Positions 23,658 to 34,002 of a DNA stretch of 64,000 bases are shown piece after piece; positions within the stretch are counted from its first letter, which is position 1; the number at the start of each line of letters is the position of its first letter. The notes under the pieces are model-generated. The model worked only from the letters and a program-made list of their open reading frames with translations, did not search any database and was not told the origin of the DNA. Both the position numbers and the translations under genes were made by a program. The DNA comes from Nageia nagi (Eukaryota > Pinophyta). The stretch lies in assembly GCA_050084985.1 (NCBI GenBank), contig JBITNC010000001.1, positions 47,864,001 through 47,928,000 on the forward strand. The letters run 5' to 3'.

Positions 23658-25666
23658 TATTGAAATTCATGTGACATTGAGAGGGGGGGGTGAATTAGTC
23701 GATCTAAAAAATAAATACAAATTTTTCACATTTGAAATCAAGGTGATGTAAAACTAAAATCAAATGAGAAAGCACATCAAAAATAACACAAAACATAAGA
23801 TGTAATAAGGTTTGCTAGTTTGGCTACATCCCTAGAATTGACTACTTGGACTCCAATCCAAATCCAACCATAAAAATGTTTCAATATTTTACAGCACCCA
23901 CTACAAGGAATACCATCAACTATCCTATCATTCTATAGCACCAACTATAATGAGTACTAACTCCTCTTGCCAAGCATCCAATTGAAAAACTCAAATAAAG
24001 AAGATAAAGGATAGATTATAGTTCACACAAGATCTTTAATGATCTAGCTCAAAACACTACTTCTATTTTCTTACTTTGTCTCTTCAATACTCCACACACA
24101 CTCTCAATTATTTCTACACACACACTTCTCACACTTGTCCAACAAATAAATAAATAAAATAGATCTGTAACACCTAAAATATTGATCATTTCCTTATCAC
24201 AAAGAAAAACTAAAACCTATTACTAATAAGATGCTCGTGACTCATTGCATATGCTACTTCATGAAGATGAGACCCAATACCCTGCACACAAGTAAACTGA
24301 CTACCAAATTATGTATATTAAAAAACCTTTCAAGCATTGACACAATTATAAATATTGAGAGACTAGATTAGTTACTTATTCAATCTATAACATCTTCTTT
24401 TTCTAGGTACACCAAGAATGTATCATCTATTCATTTTCTTGCTACACACCCAAAAACAAAAATTACATAGCTCACACTTCTTTTATTTTGTTGGGCAATA
24501 TATCTTCTATTTTTCTCTTCACACCACTCATGGATTCTCTAAAAATTCCTTGGAAATAATTAGTTTTTATGTTTTTATATTTCTCCACTATACATTCCAT
24601 ATATTTTTCATTTATGTGTAATAGCTGATTTAATATGCCACATGTCATAAAATAAAAGGAGCATTTTGTCAAAAAATACCCAATATTCCTTTTTGCTTCC
24701 CACTAAAATTCATTTGGAAATTTCATCAAACACATTGTAGCCCTGTGTAGTGTAATACTTAATTAAAATTTTTGATACAAACTCTAAAGGTATTTCATCA
24801 AACAATGCATATGCCAAAGCTGAGAAAATAGGCAAAAAGAGCTCTTGAGGCATTTTTGATGAGCCATAACTTCTTACTGGGTACATAGTGTAACATGAAA
24901 TTTGGACAATGCATTCTCTATATAACCAAATACATTTAATATAAATTTTAAGATCTAACTCCTCATATTTTGTGCACAACACTTCTCAAAAAGTGGCCTT
25001 CAACAAAGATTTCATAGTCATTTTGTCAAACATTTCACATGCTTAGTTTTGTATGAATTTATAGTTTTTATACTTTAGGGCATTTTTGAAAAAAATTCAA
25101 AATGACAAAGTTTCTCATCTCACCAAGTTATACATGTACAAAATTTGAAATTCCAAATTTAAATACTTTAAGAGCATGAAACAACCATCCAACTATTTAC
25201 ATGACTTGGCCAAAAATCATGTTGAGGATTGCAAAAAGTTGAATTTTGTAGCTTGCACCATTTTTGTCTTGATCATTTTCATGATTCAAAATTTGGACCA
25301 CATTATTTTAGTATATATTAATATATATGATTTAAATTTCAGCCATTGAATCATCACCATTTTCTTGCAATTTGACTTGCACGAAGCTAATTTCACCCAA
25401 ATTTTTAACTACTCAAAAATCCACAAGAGTGCATGAAATCAAACCAACATGGAATCTAACCATTCTAATCCTACACATAATTTTTTTATCACCCCAAAAA
25501 CTAATCCAAACTATCTCTAGCCATGTTTCACCTTCCATTTATGTTTTCCCCCCCTTAACAACTTTTGGTACCTCATGACAACTTTTCATCCCTTTGTTGT
25601 TTTTGCATTTGACAACTTTGCAAATCTTGTCGATGTCATTCCTTTAACACATGGAACCATGGAAAC
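23658..25666 (-). repeat. Copia 3' LTR, main part
   Basis: Matches 39611-41640 along its length (TGAAATTCATGTGACATTGAG versus TGAACTTCATGTGACACTAAG). The remaining 62 bp of this LTR lie at 34313-34374, beyond N1. Divergence from the other LTR is clearly above 10% by eye, so this is an old insertion. Confidence 0.9.
25662..25666. repeat. N1 target-site duplication, left
   Basis: GAAAC, identical to 34308-34312. The uninterrupted homologous site in the other copia LTR is near 41628 (GGGAACCATATGC), which confirms the insertion point. Confidence 0.9.
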
Positions 25667-25840
25667 TGTTGATTGAGATTGTGTAATATGTGCGCCTGGA
25701 ACAATCTTAACCAAAGTAGTTCACGAACAGACTGTGGGACGCAGCCTGATCTCCGGAGAAGGCCGGTTCCTTATCCATTGGGTAAAGAAAAAGTAACAGG
25801 AAAGAGATAAAAAGAGTAGGGAGCGAGAGATTCAAGCAAA

Positions 25841-25927
25841 AGGATAGGGTAACAAGAAAGGGAAGTAAAAGGATAGGGTAACGAGAGAGGAAGTAAAGGG
25901 ATAGGGTAACGAGAGAGAAAGCAAAGG
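25841..25927. repeat. 28-bp tandem repeat in N1 3' LTR
   Basis: Three units begin AGGATAGGGTAAC at 25841, 25870 and 25898, in a purine-rich strand. The 5' LTR has two units from 32933. The extra or lost unit is the largest difference between the LTRs. Confidence 0.85.
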
Positions 25928-26556
25928 GGTAGATCACTAGTTCAGCGTGGGCTTTCGCAGTGTGCGAAACCTTGGCCTGAATCTAGTGTCGCAGCCACAG
26001 AACAAGTCCTCACTCTCTGAATAGCTCCCCAGCTTCTACTCTACCATGTAGCAGACACAGTTATACTAGCAACCCGCAACTATTACTCAGGAAACAAGCT
26101 AAGCTGCCACAATGTAACCAAATTAAGAATAACAATTACGAGTGCTAGACAAGAAAGGTCAAGATGGTTTCATAGTACCGGACTGAAGCTACAGGTCTTC
26201 GAGAACAAATGAAAAGGGCAATACTAGGCTTCCGACCCTAGTTTCTCTTTATTTTCATATATTTATACTGTATTAATAACAGTTACAAGATTATAGAATA
26301 GAAACGTTTACAAAACGGCCGCAAGATTCTGGCCTTCTTGAACTGATATCACCTACATATGACACTTGGCCGACTGTTACAAAATTGGGCAGATCGCCGA
26401 CGATTCGGTTCCCTGATGATGGCGCTCAGGTATTTTGCAGACTTCCTTCTCTCCCGGAATGTTCAATTCTCCAACTCGGACTCTTCGATCTTTCATTGCG
26501 GCCTATTTTCCTCTGGACGCGGTCTTAATCCCAAATGTTAATTTTTTCCCTTCACC

Positions 26557-26936
26557 TGACGTCAGCCTTGAATCTCTGGACTTCTTTATTCACTGGCTCC
26601 GGACACTAAATTGCTCCTTGATGATGTCATCCATTCCGGGCTCCGGTTTGCTTTACGAATGTAAACTTTATATCTCCTTGTGACGTCACCTTTGAATCTC
26701 CGGAATTTCCCGCTCGCTGGTTCCGGATACTAAATTTCTTTACTGATGTCATCTGTTCCGGGCTCCGGTTTCCTTTGCAACTGTGAATCTCGTCCCTTCT
26801 TGCTGACGTCACCTTCTTATTTCTCCGGAATGCTTTACTCAAAGGCTCCGGATACGAAGTTACTCCTTGCAGACGTCATCCCCTTCGGACTCCGGTTTCC
26901 TTTGCAATTATGAGCTTCTTCTTTTCCGTGATGTCA
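26557..26936 (-). promoter_or_regulatory. U3 array of TGACGTCA-like sites, 3' LTR
   Basis: Sites at 26557 (TGACGTCA), 26622 (TGATGTCA), 26681 (TGACGTCA), 26744 (TGATGTCA), 26804 (TGACGTCA), 26871 (AGACGTCA) and 26929 (TGATGTCA). The alternation gives a roughly 124-bp unit made of two 62-bp halves. A weaker site is at 27033. Confidence 0.65.
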
Positions 26937-27241
26937 TCTTCATATATCCGGAATGCTTTGTTTCCCGGAGGCACTTGTGCTTACTTCGTTTTTTTTCGGA
27001 ACTTGGTCCTTGCCGAAACCTGACCGCCTTGCCGACATCATTTTGTTCCGGAATTCGGTCTTCGCCAAAATATGTCTATCTTATTCTCCGCGACCTCTTC
27101 TTTTCATTCCGGAAAGGTTTACTCACGGACTCCGGCCTTTTATTTATTCCGGAATAGCTCCCGGGGACATTAAGGCGAACTCATGATAATAATTAGAATA
27201 CCCCGGGACCTTCTTCAAGAATTTTAATGTAGGGATCTACA

Positions 27242-27335
27242 TTGTGGCGACTTCTGAGGGAAAATTTCGCCTTTATGGAAGAGGAATTTAGAACCCAGTC
27301 TGTTATTTACATGAATCAAAGAATTGTACCTTACT
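27242..27335 (-). other. N1 3' end of interior, without a classic polypurine tract
   Basis: In element sense the last bases before the LTR are CCCTCAGAAGTCGCCACAA, not a purine run. On the plus strand this reads TTGTGGCGACTTCTGAGGG, resembling the leader motif TTGGCGACTCTGCTG at the opposite end. G-old ends with a similar CCCTAAAGAGCCACCAAAAA. The conservation suggests it is the genuine end of this lineage. Confidence 0.5.
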
Positions 27336-28655
27336 TTAGCTCTGCAGACTCAGGATCTGCTGGACTTTATTCCAATCCGCCGGGATCCCGCAAAAATCTT
27401 TCAGCCTTGCTTGCGCTAAGGCTGTATGGTTCAGCACCTCATATGATACATTTGCATGTCTCCTCAGCAACTGCTGTATCCTAAAGCTACCGTCGGCCAG
27501 AGAATCAAAGAATTTTACAAAATTTGTCTCATCGAAGGACACCAGGAGTGTATCAACATCATCCGTATTCTGAATCCTATTCCGTAGACTACCCAAAAAA
27601 TCAGCCTCTGTGACGAGTGAGCCGTCGCTTCTCCATAAGTCTGGGATTCCGGACGCATTCAACCCTTGAATTTCTGATTTTAGGGTCTCCATCTCTTGCA
27701 TCCGACGCAGGACATTATTATGAATCTCCTGACAAACCCATTTACCCCTCCCTGGGTAATCAATCGCCGACATGAGCTCCACTCGGTCACCAATGTTATA
27801 CGACCGCAATTTCTCATTCGAGAGGCTGTTTAGTCTTTTATTTGCTTGCTTAGCCTGTTCTGAAATGGGGTTCAGAATACTCTCACATCTCGTTACCTCG
27901 GCTTCGAGCCTTTTGAGCTCTGATAAGCACAACTCCGCGTGATCCCTCAGACGGATCAAGTCTTTTATTTCTTGCATCTTCAATTCCCAAAATTTTCCTT
28001 TGGTATTCAACAGAAAAGATCTGTCGACCTTCTTAGCATCCAGCCTCGCTTGGAGCTCCGCCAGGTTAGCGTTCAGGTTGCTGATTTCTGCTGCCTTGGC
28101 ATTTATTTTCGCCTCCTTTTGGGCGATGATAGCCTCCTTTTGGATGAGCATATCCGCTGTAGGGGTAGCCGCTAAACTAGTCTGCAAAACTGTTATGTTA
28201 TTCTCCGCCGCTTTCAGCCTTATTTTATTGTTATCTAATTGCAGCTTCATGGCCTCATGGGCCTTCTGTAGCTTGTGGTACCTGACCTCCAATTTGGTGA
28301 GTTCGGTTATATTGAGGTCCATAGCTGTTTGCAGGAGCTCATTTTTATCGCTCCGTGGGATGCTGCGGGTATCTATTTTGACCCGTGTATTCATTGATGA
28401 CAGCTCGCCCTGCCCCTCTTGTGGGTTTTGGGCAATGGCCATTTCAAGCACCTTATTCTTTGGATCCATGGAGGTCCGGAACCTCACCGGATTTTTCGGT
28501 GGTGGGAGTTTTTCCATTTGCCTCTGCATCCATGCCTCTTGCCCTTGCTTAATTTGCTGATATTGTTGCATGATGCCCTCCACAGATACCTGTTGCCCGG
28601 AGACCATGATAAAGGGAGATTTTGAGCTCAACTCCTGAGATGCAGCAGCAACAAT
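27336..28655 (-). pseudogene. N1 ORF2, C-terminal coiled-coil part
   Basis: In frame with the preceding part after one TAG. Internal ATG at 28605-28607. About residues 95-270 form long heptad-rich helices (TELTKLEVRYHKLQKAHEAM, then KEAIIAQKEAKINAKAAEIS), typical of a coiled coil. A C-terminal domain follows: VELMSAIDYPGRGKWVCQEI, and RIQNTDDVDTLL with FVKFFDSL (27498-27578). G-old keeps a matching R-I-Q and K-F-F-N-S-L segment, in two copies (44353-44460 and its duplicate). Ends at TAA 27336-27338, 94 bp before the 3' LTR. Without the upstream stop the coiled coil could only be made by reinitiation or readthrough. Confidence 0.65.
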
Positions 28656-29114
28656 CTATTGAGCCGGTGTGAAGGGGCTAGCTTGGCTGGCCCCGGGAGT
28701 ACTGCTTCCGGAAGGATCTGCTGCAGGAAGTGTTGAGATAGAGAGAGGAGCCGACGATGGAGGTGGAGAGGGTGGGGGTGATGAAGGTATTGTAATGATG
28801 CTTGTGAGGGGAGGAATTTGTAGAATGGGTGTAGGAAGAAGGGGGCTCTGCCGTTGGGTGGACGGTGGTGAAATGAGAGATGGTATGTGTGCAGCTGGAA
28901 TAGCTGCTGGAATTGGGGGAAGGGTGATGGAAACGGAAATGGGAATAGTATGAGCCGGCAGAGCAGAAGAAAGAGAAAGAGGGGAAGAAGGAGTAGGAAG
29001 CGTACCTGAGGGCGTCGGGCTCCTCCTTCTCCTTTTAGGTGGTGGTGGTAGTGATGCCTTCTCCATCTGTGTTTTCCTTTTGGCCATGTAGACTCTTTCT
29101 GGCCTCTTAGTCAC
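28656..29114 (-). pseudogene. N1 ORF2, third part: basic cluster and Pro/Ser-rich linker
   Basis: Same frame as the first part. The first ATG is 29085-29087 (MAKRKTQMEKA). A KRK and a KRRRR cluster about 12 residues apart (29022-29081) look like a bipartite nuclear localisation signal. About 120 residues of Pro/Ser/Ile-rich low complexity follow. It ends at a single TAG (28656-28658) preceded by CAA. The next eight codons and the coiled coil continue in the same frame without another stop, so this stop is probably a CAG-to-TAG change. Confidence 0.6.
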
Positions 29115-29899
29115 CGTCTCGTGGAAATCTCCCTGATTTCCTCCTCATGTTGCTTTTCCCGGGCTGGTGCTTGAGACATAGCATGCCCCTGCTCTTCGCT
29201 GTCATCAGAATCTTCACCCGTAGGAACTTCTGTGGGATGTTCCAATCCCCACATCTCCTCAAATTTGTCATCTAGATCGGATTCTAGAGGAGTGTTCCTA
29301 TTCCCAGACTCAATCCTGTACTGGGTGAAGGTAGCTATCTTCTCTTCGCTCCATCTTTCATCCCTTAGTGTCTTCAAGGCCTTTTTCGAGATGGAGTCAG
29401 TTCTCGGGTTAAAATTTGCCTTCTTGTTGTAGAAACTCAGCCATGGCGGTAAGAAGTCCTGAGTGGTTGCGGTGGTGGGCATCACCTTATCCTCCTGCTC
29501 TGGATTTCGCCATTTAAGCAGCTCTGGCCTATTTTCAGCTCTGAAGGCCGGAGGATTGGGCTGGCTTCTCAGCTTCTTGCCAAAATTGTCATCCGGGTCA
29601 TACGAACAATATTGACTCAATTCTTTCAATTTCAGCTTCAGGAGTTTTGCCCTTAAATGGTCACTTGCTCCCCTGCTCTGGAGCACCAGGTCATGCACCC
29701 TGTGGGGGAGAGCATAGACTCCTCTCTTCTTTGCGGTAGCTCCGTATTTCGAGTCAATGTAGTCCATCTGTCTGGCACATTCTATGCTGAAAATCCAATC
29801 CGTCACATGAATTGGCAGCAAAAATGGGGCCCCAAAAAATCCATACAACCTAATGAAGGTCCCATTCTCTGCAAAAAAACCAGTCCCCGACCTCTCCAT
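29111..29899 (-). pseudogene. N1 ORF2, second part (shifted frame, 262 codons)
   Basis: Overlaps the previous part by 50 bases in a different frame. The useful sequence starts after the T7 run: FIRLYGFFGAPFLLPIHVTD, then SIECARQMDYIDSKYG (29741-29788), which matches SIEMGRQICTIESKYG in G-old (49483-49530) at 10 of 16 positions. The C-terminal third is charged and acidic (GEDSDDSEEQ). It stops at TGA 29111-29113, where the next part begins in the original frame. A lost G in a short G run there would explain the second shift. ATG at 29897-29899 could in principle start it alone, but the homology supports a single longer gene. Confidence 0.6.
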
Positions 29900-30818
29900 G
29901 GGGCAAGCGGAGGTATAGCTTGGAGGCTGTTGACAACCTCGGGACTGTAGGGGCTAATAGGCCCATTGCCGGAATCAGAAAGTTCTCCATAAAGGAGTAG
30001 TAGTCCGCCGAGGACCTCACTTCTTCAGTCCATTTGTCCACTGGTTTGTGTGACCCATCTTCATTATTTCGAACCAGGGTCAACTCCTTAAAGACATCTG
30101 CATTCTGATGAATCATCATCCATACAATGTATGATGTATAGGCAAAATAAAACCCCTCCCCGATCTTCCCCAGTTGTTCGGCTATTCCATCTGAGAGGGC
30201 AATGGCCCAGTCATACATTGTGGGGGAAATGGGGTGAGAAATTTGATAAGCTATCATCAACTTCGAAGGTGAGATGTATCTATCTGTTTCCTCTCCTGCC
30301 ACTATGGCTAGCATAGACAGAAGTAATTGCAGATGTGTGGAAAAATTTGACAATGGGAGCTCGGAATTTGGGAACTCTCTAAACCTTATGGACCCGGCTG
30401 TGTTTTTATTTAGCCAAGAAGTAATGCTTGCCCTCAGGTTGGCGTTAGGGGTGCTATACCAATCGATTTGCACGAGGGAGGTCATAGGAGGGGGTGGACA
30501 GAAAGCCTCTGCTATTGCAACGGAATCCAGTTTTAGGATGGTCTTCCCCTGCAAATCCCTGACTATCCTAGTCGCGGGATCGAATGCCCCTTTTACAATT
30601 TCTACCAACTCGGGAGCAGGAAAGCATCTATGCGGGACAAAATGCATAAGACCCGAACCCATGGGTGAGTGTGCTATATGGTTGAAGCTGAAGTTCGGGC
30701 ACTTACCTTCTGCGGTGCCCTTGGGATTTTTATTTGGGGCTGTAATCTCCGTATCCCACAGCAACTCCATTGAATCGGATACCTTCCTTACGGTCTTTGC
30801 CGCTGATCCTGAGCTCAT
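29850..30818 (-). pseudogene. N1 ORF2, N-terminal part (322 codons)
   Basis: I do not recognise a named family with certainty. ATG 30816-30818. The protein looks globular: GLMHFVPHRCFPAPEL (residues 56-71), then VAIAEAFCPPPP, W-YSTPNANLRASITSWLN, LLLSMLAIVAGEETDRYISP and GEGFYFAYTSYIVWMMIHQN. G-old keeps GLAYYVPYDSFTYPKL at 50390-50437 after its integrase. The frame ends shortly after a run of seven T on the sense strand (29873-29879); beyond it, coding continues in the frame of the next part. The general look (helical, PP motif, plant mobile-element context) is reminiscent of plant mobile-domain or transposon-associated proteins, an untested idea. Confidence 0.65.
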
Positions 30819-31345
30819 TTCCGTTTGCTTGAGCTTTGCTTATCACCCTTCTTGGGCCACTGCTTATGCCTCAAACTCGAATTCTCTTGCTCTGTTTCAT
30901 AGTTCCTGGCGAAGCTCAGTAAGCGCTAATTTTGCAAATTTGTGAGCCAAAACTTTTTATGAATACTAGCATATAGGTGTCTTGGTGAGTAGTGCCCTGG
31001 GTCTTTTAATAGCTCACTTGAACGCACGATCTTTCGGAGCGAGGGAAATCAACTCACGACAGCCGCATTAATAACTGATTTGCCGTTTTACGATCTTTTC
31101 GGGAACCTTGGGATTTGATTGCATGTACCCTCTTGGAAACTTTAATTCTACCGGTGCAAAAAGGTTCCACTACTATTTACGTTACGCTAGTAGTAAATTA
31201 CTGACAATAACCACTCGAAATAAATGCAACATCACACCATTTACAATATGTATACAAATCAAATTCCTTCCTTCCAACGGTCACTTTCCCGCGCTGGCGG
31301 GCTTCAGAAAAACTACTGTGTCCGCTGGTGTGGAATTCATCAAGT
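30819..31345 (-). other. Spacer between N1 gag and ORF2 (site of the missing pol)
   Basis: About 527 bp with no protease, RT or integrase motif on either strand. In G-old the same interval between Gag and the ORF2 homologue holds more than 5 kb of pol. A minus-strand stretch in another frame (down to 31198) continues past the Gag stop but has no recognisable domain. Confidence 0.6.
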
Positions 31346-32611
31346 TCACGTTCCGGCTTTGTCATCCGCCACGCCAGGCGGAGGAATACCTCCACTCCTC
31401 GACAGATACTCTTGGTATTGAAAAATAGGGCAGGTTGTTTGTTCATGAGCATCATTACAAGCCAAACACAACCCATTAACCGCCCTGGAAGTGGAAGCTT
31501 GGTCCACGTCCTCATTCAACACATGTTGAGCTTTCTCTACAGCAGGGTAGGGATATCTTCTGGCATTATTTTGTCTGGTCAACACGGTAATCTGGTTTGC
31601 CATATTTCTACACAAATTCCGGAGTTCCTGAATTTCTGTAGATGATGCTAATCCTTGGTTCATATTAGGCTGATGTGGAGCTGGTAAGGCCAAGGGAGCT
31701 CTAGGAATTGGCAAATTTGACGACCAGGGTTGAACAGGGGCAGGAATATTAGCCAGAGGCGGAACTGAACTGATTACCGGAGGTCTCAAAATTTGCTGTT
31801 GTGTTGTGGTTATTGGGAAATAGGGCATTGGCATACGGCTTGGTAATTTCCCAACTGCAATAAGGCATGATTCAGCATATACTGCTTGTCTATAGACCTC
31901 CGGAAAGGTATTCACTCCGGAATTTTGGATTTGCAGAGAGAGATCTGGAGGAAAGGCTCTCAGGTAATACATCAAAGCTTGAAACTGCTGAGGCCTGACT
32001 GGCATGGGTACTCTTGTCCACGTTCTCTGGAATCTAATGTTGAAATTCGGGATGTTCTCTTGTTCAAACCTTTTGATTGAAGTAAACTGGGTTAACAAGG
32101 AAAAGGGATCCCCTAGTTCATTAAACTCCAGGATAAAAGGCTCTGCTAGTTGAGCCCAGGTACTGATGGATCCATTAGAAAGGCCCCTGTACCAATCCAG
32201 GACTTTTCCTTTGAAAGACTGAGCCAGTAATCTCACCATAATATCTTCATGCTGAATATTGTGAATCTTTGCTAGGCCGGCTACATCCACACAGTGCTCA
32301 TAAGCCGTTTTTTCTGAAGTTGCATCAAACTCCGGAAGGGTTTTAAAAACATTTGCTGGGATATCATGTAATACCGCCAGAGCTATGGGTACCCCATTGT
32401 CCCATTCCGGGTAAATATTCTGAGCTGGATTAGCCATTTTAGGGAAGGTATCTCTAGTATGAAGATTGGATGGTTCTGGCTTAATAAAGGATTTTAGGGA
32501 GTCGATACTATTCAGAGACTTGGACTTGATCAGGGTCTTTCTCCTAGGAGTATCTAACTTCCCAAACTCCGGTTTTTCTTTTGCTGCTCTAGTTTTAGAT
32601 CTTGTCCACAT
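31346..32611 (-). CDS. gag: N1 Gag protein
   Basis: The frame is open from within the LTR, but the first sensible start is the ATG at 32611, beyond LTR, PBS and leader, giving 421 aa. A Gag capsid-like domain (Retrotrans_gag type) occupies about residues 95-245: YEHCVDVAGLAKIHN, FKGKVLDWYRGLSNG, W-x-LAEPFILEFN, FNIRFQRTW. A Pro-rich linker follows, then a knuckle CLACNDAHEQTTC (31430-31468) with spacing C-x2-C-x3-H-x4-C. It ends at TAA/TGA-type stop 31346 without entering a protease. Gag of G-old has the same domain and the same knuckle spacing. Intact, so probably translatable. Role: packaging of element RNA, likely for both partners. Confidence 0.85.
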   Translation of the reverse strand: MWTRSKTRAAKEKPEFGKLDTPRRKTLIKSKSLNSIDSLKSFIKPEPSNLHTRDTFPKMANPAQNIYPEWDNGVPIALAVLHDIPANVFKTLPEFDATSEKTAYEHCVDVAGLAKIHNIQHEDIMVRLLAQSFKGKVLDWYRGLSNGSISTWAQLAEPFILEFNELGDPFSLLTQFTSIKRFEQENIPNFNIRFQRTWTRVPMPVRPQQFQALMYYLRAFPPDLSLQIQNSGVNTFPEVYRQAVYAESCLIAVGKLPSRMPMPYFPITTTQQQILRPPVISSVPPLANIPAPVQPWSSNLPIPRAPLALPAPHQPNMNQGLASSTEIQELRNLCRNMANQITVLTRQNNARRYPYPAVEKAQHVLNEDVDQASTSRAVNGLCLACNDAHEQTTCPIFQYQEYLSRSGGIPPPGVADDKAGT

Positions 32612-32729
32612 AAACTCTAGATTGCAAAAGAAAATGACAGGTTCAAAGCACCTATGATATTCACAAATAATTTGCTTTAATACATACCATGGATGGTTCT
32701 TCAGCAGAGTCGCCAATAAATTTCTTCGT

Positions 32730-32747
32730 GTCCCACCGGGCGTGCCA
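32730..32747 (-). promoter_or_regulatory. N1 primer-binding site
   Basis: Minus strand TGGCACGCCCGGTGGGAC begins 11 bases after the LTR. It starts with TGG, as a tRNA CCA end requires. The decayed counterpart in G-old (57317-57334) differs only by transitions. I do not assign the tRNA. GGCGACTCTGCTG follows in the leader at about 32705-32717. Confidence 0.65.
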
Positions 32748-33323
32748 AAAAGAAATACTGTTGATTGAGATTGTGTAATATGTGCACCTGGAACAATCTT
32801 AACCAAAGTAGTTCACGAACAGACTGTGGGACGCAGCCTGATCTCCGGAGAAGGCCGGTTCCTTATCCATTGGGTAAAGAAAAAGTAACAGGAAAGAGAT
32901 AAAAAGAGTAGGGAGCGAGAGATTCAAGCAAAAGGATAGGGTAACAAGAAAGGGAAGTAAAGGGATAGGGTAACGAGAGAGAAAGCAAAGGGATAGATCA
33001 CTAGTTCAGCGCAGGCTTTTGCAGTGTGCGAAACCTTGGCCTGAATCTAGTGTCGCAGCCACAGAACAAGTCCTCACTCTCTGAATAGCTCCCCAGCTTC
33101 TACTCTACCATGTAGCAGACACAGTTATACTAGCAACCCGCAACTATTACTCAGGAAACAAGCTAAGCTGCCACAATGTAACCAAATTAAGAATAACAAT
33201 TACGAGTGCTAGACAAGAAAGGTCAAGATGGTTTCATAGTACCGGACTGAAGCTACAGGTCTTCGAGAACAAATGAAAAGGGCAATACTAGGCTTCTGAC
33301 CCTAGTTTCTCTTTATTTTCATA

Positions 33324-33331
33324 TATTTATA
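33324..33331 (-). promoter_or_regulatory. TATA box of N1 5' LTR
   Basis: Minus strand TATAAATA, within CAGTATAAATATATG. Repeated in the 3' LTR at 26260-26267. A start about 25-30 bases downstream would give a U3 of about 1 kb and an R/U5 of about 0.54 kb. Confidence 0.6.
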
Positions 33332-33620
33332 CTGTATTAATAACAGTTACAAGATTATAGAATAGAAACGTTTACAAAACAGCCGCAAGATTCTGGCCTT
33401 CTTGAACTGATATCACCTACATATGACACTTGGCCGACTGTTACAAAATTGGGCAGATCGCCGACGATTCGGTTCCCTGATGATGGCGCTCAGGTATTTT
33501 GCAGACTTCCTTCTCTCCCGGAATGTTCAATTCTCCAACTCGGACTCTTCGATCTTTCATTGCGGCCTATTTTCCTCTGGACGCGGTCTTAATCCCAAAT
33601 GTTAATTTTTTCCCTTCGCC

Positions 33621-34002
33621 TGACATCAGCCTTGAATCTCCGGACTTCTTTATTCACTGGCTCCGGACACTAAATTGCTCCTTGATGATGTCATCCATTC
33701 CGGGCTCCGGTTTGCTTTACGAATGTAAACTTTATATCTCCTTATGACGTCACCTTTGAATCTCTAGAATTTCCCGCTCGCTGGTTCCGGATACTAAATT
33801 TCTCTTTGCTGATGTCATCTGTTCCGGGCTCCGGTTTCCTTTGCAACTGTGAATCTCGTCCCTTCTTGCTGACGTCACCTTCTTATTTCTCCGGAATGCT
33901 TTACTCAAAGGCTCCGGATACGAAGTTACTCCTTGCAGACGTCATCCCCTCCGGACTCCGGTTTCCTTTGCAATTATGAGCTTCTTCTTTTCCGTGATGT
34001 CA
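33621..34002 (-). promoter_or_regulatory. U3 array of TGACGTCA-like sites, 5' LTR
   Basis: Copies of TGACGTCA, TGATGTCA or one-base variants recur about every 60 bp, alternating with CTCCGGTTT and TCCGGAAT blocks. They lie upstream of the TATA box in element sense. TGACGTCA is the palindromic core bound by plant bZIP factors of the TGA/CRE type. The first site here is TGACATCA where the 3' LTR has TGACGTCA, a CpG transition. Confidence 0.6.

Larger units (their letters stand above)
25667..27241 (-). repeat. N1 3' LTR
   Basis: Direct repeat of 32759-34307. Plus-strand reading frames inside it (26359, 26435, 26867, 26953) recur in the other LTR and are not genes. Contains three 28-bp units at 25841-25925. 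Confidence 0.95.

Noticed and set aside
24418-24621. Hydrophobic peptide gene in the copia LTR
   Set aside because: Present in both LTRs (40360-40607) with different breaks; simple T-rich DNA.
26359-27186. Plus-strand frames in the N1 LTR as genes
   Set aside because: They recur in the other LTR (33423-34252), contain no domain, and arise from the U3 repeats.
28000-28560. Plus-strand frames of 186 codons, and 223 codons at 30274-30945, as genes
   Set aside because: They are antisense to ORF2, which has homology in G-old; antisense of a coiled coil often stays open by chance.
29873-29879. Programmed ribosomal frameshifting at the T7 run
   Set aside because: Possible, but a one-base homopolymer change is simpler and no conserved slippery heptamer plus structure was seen.
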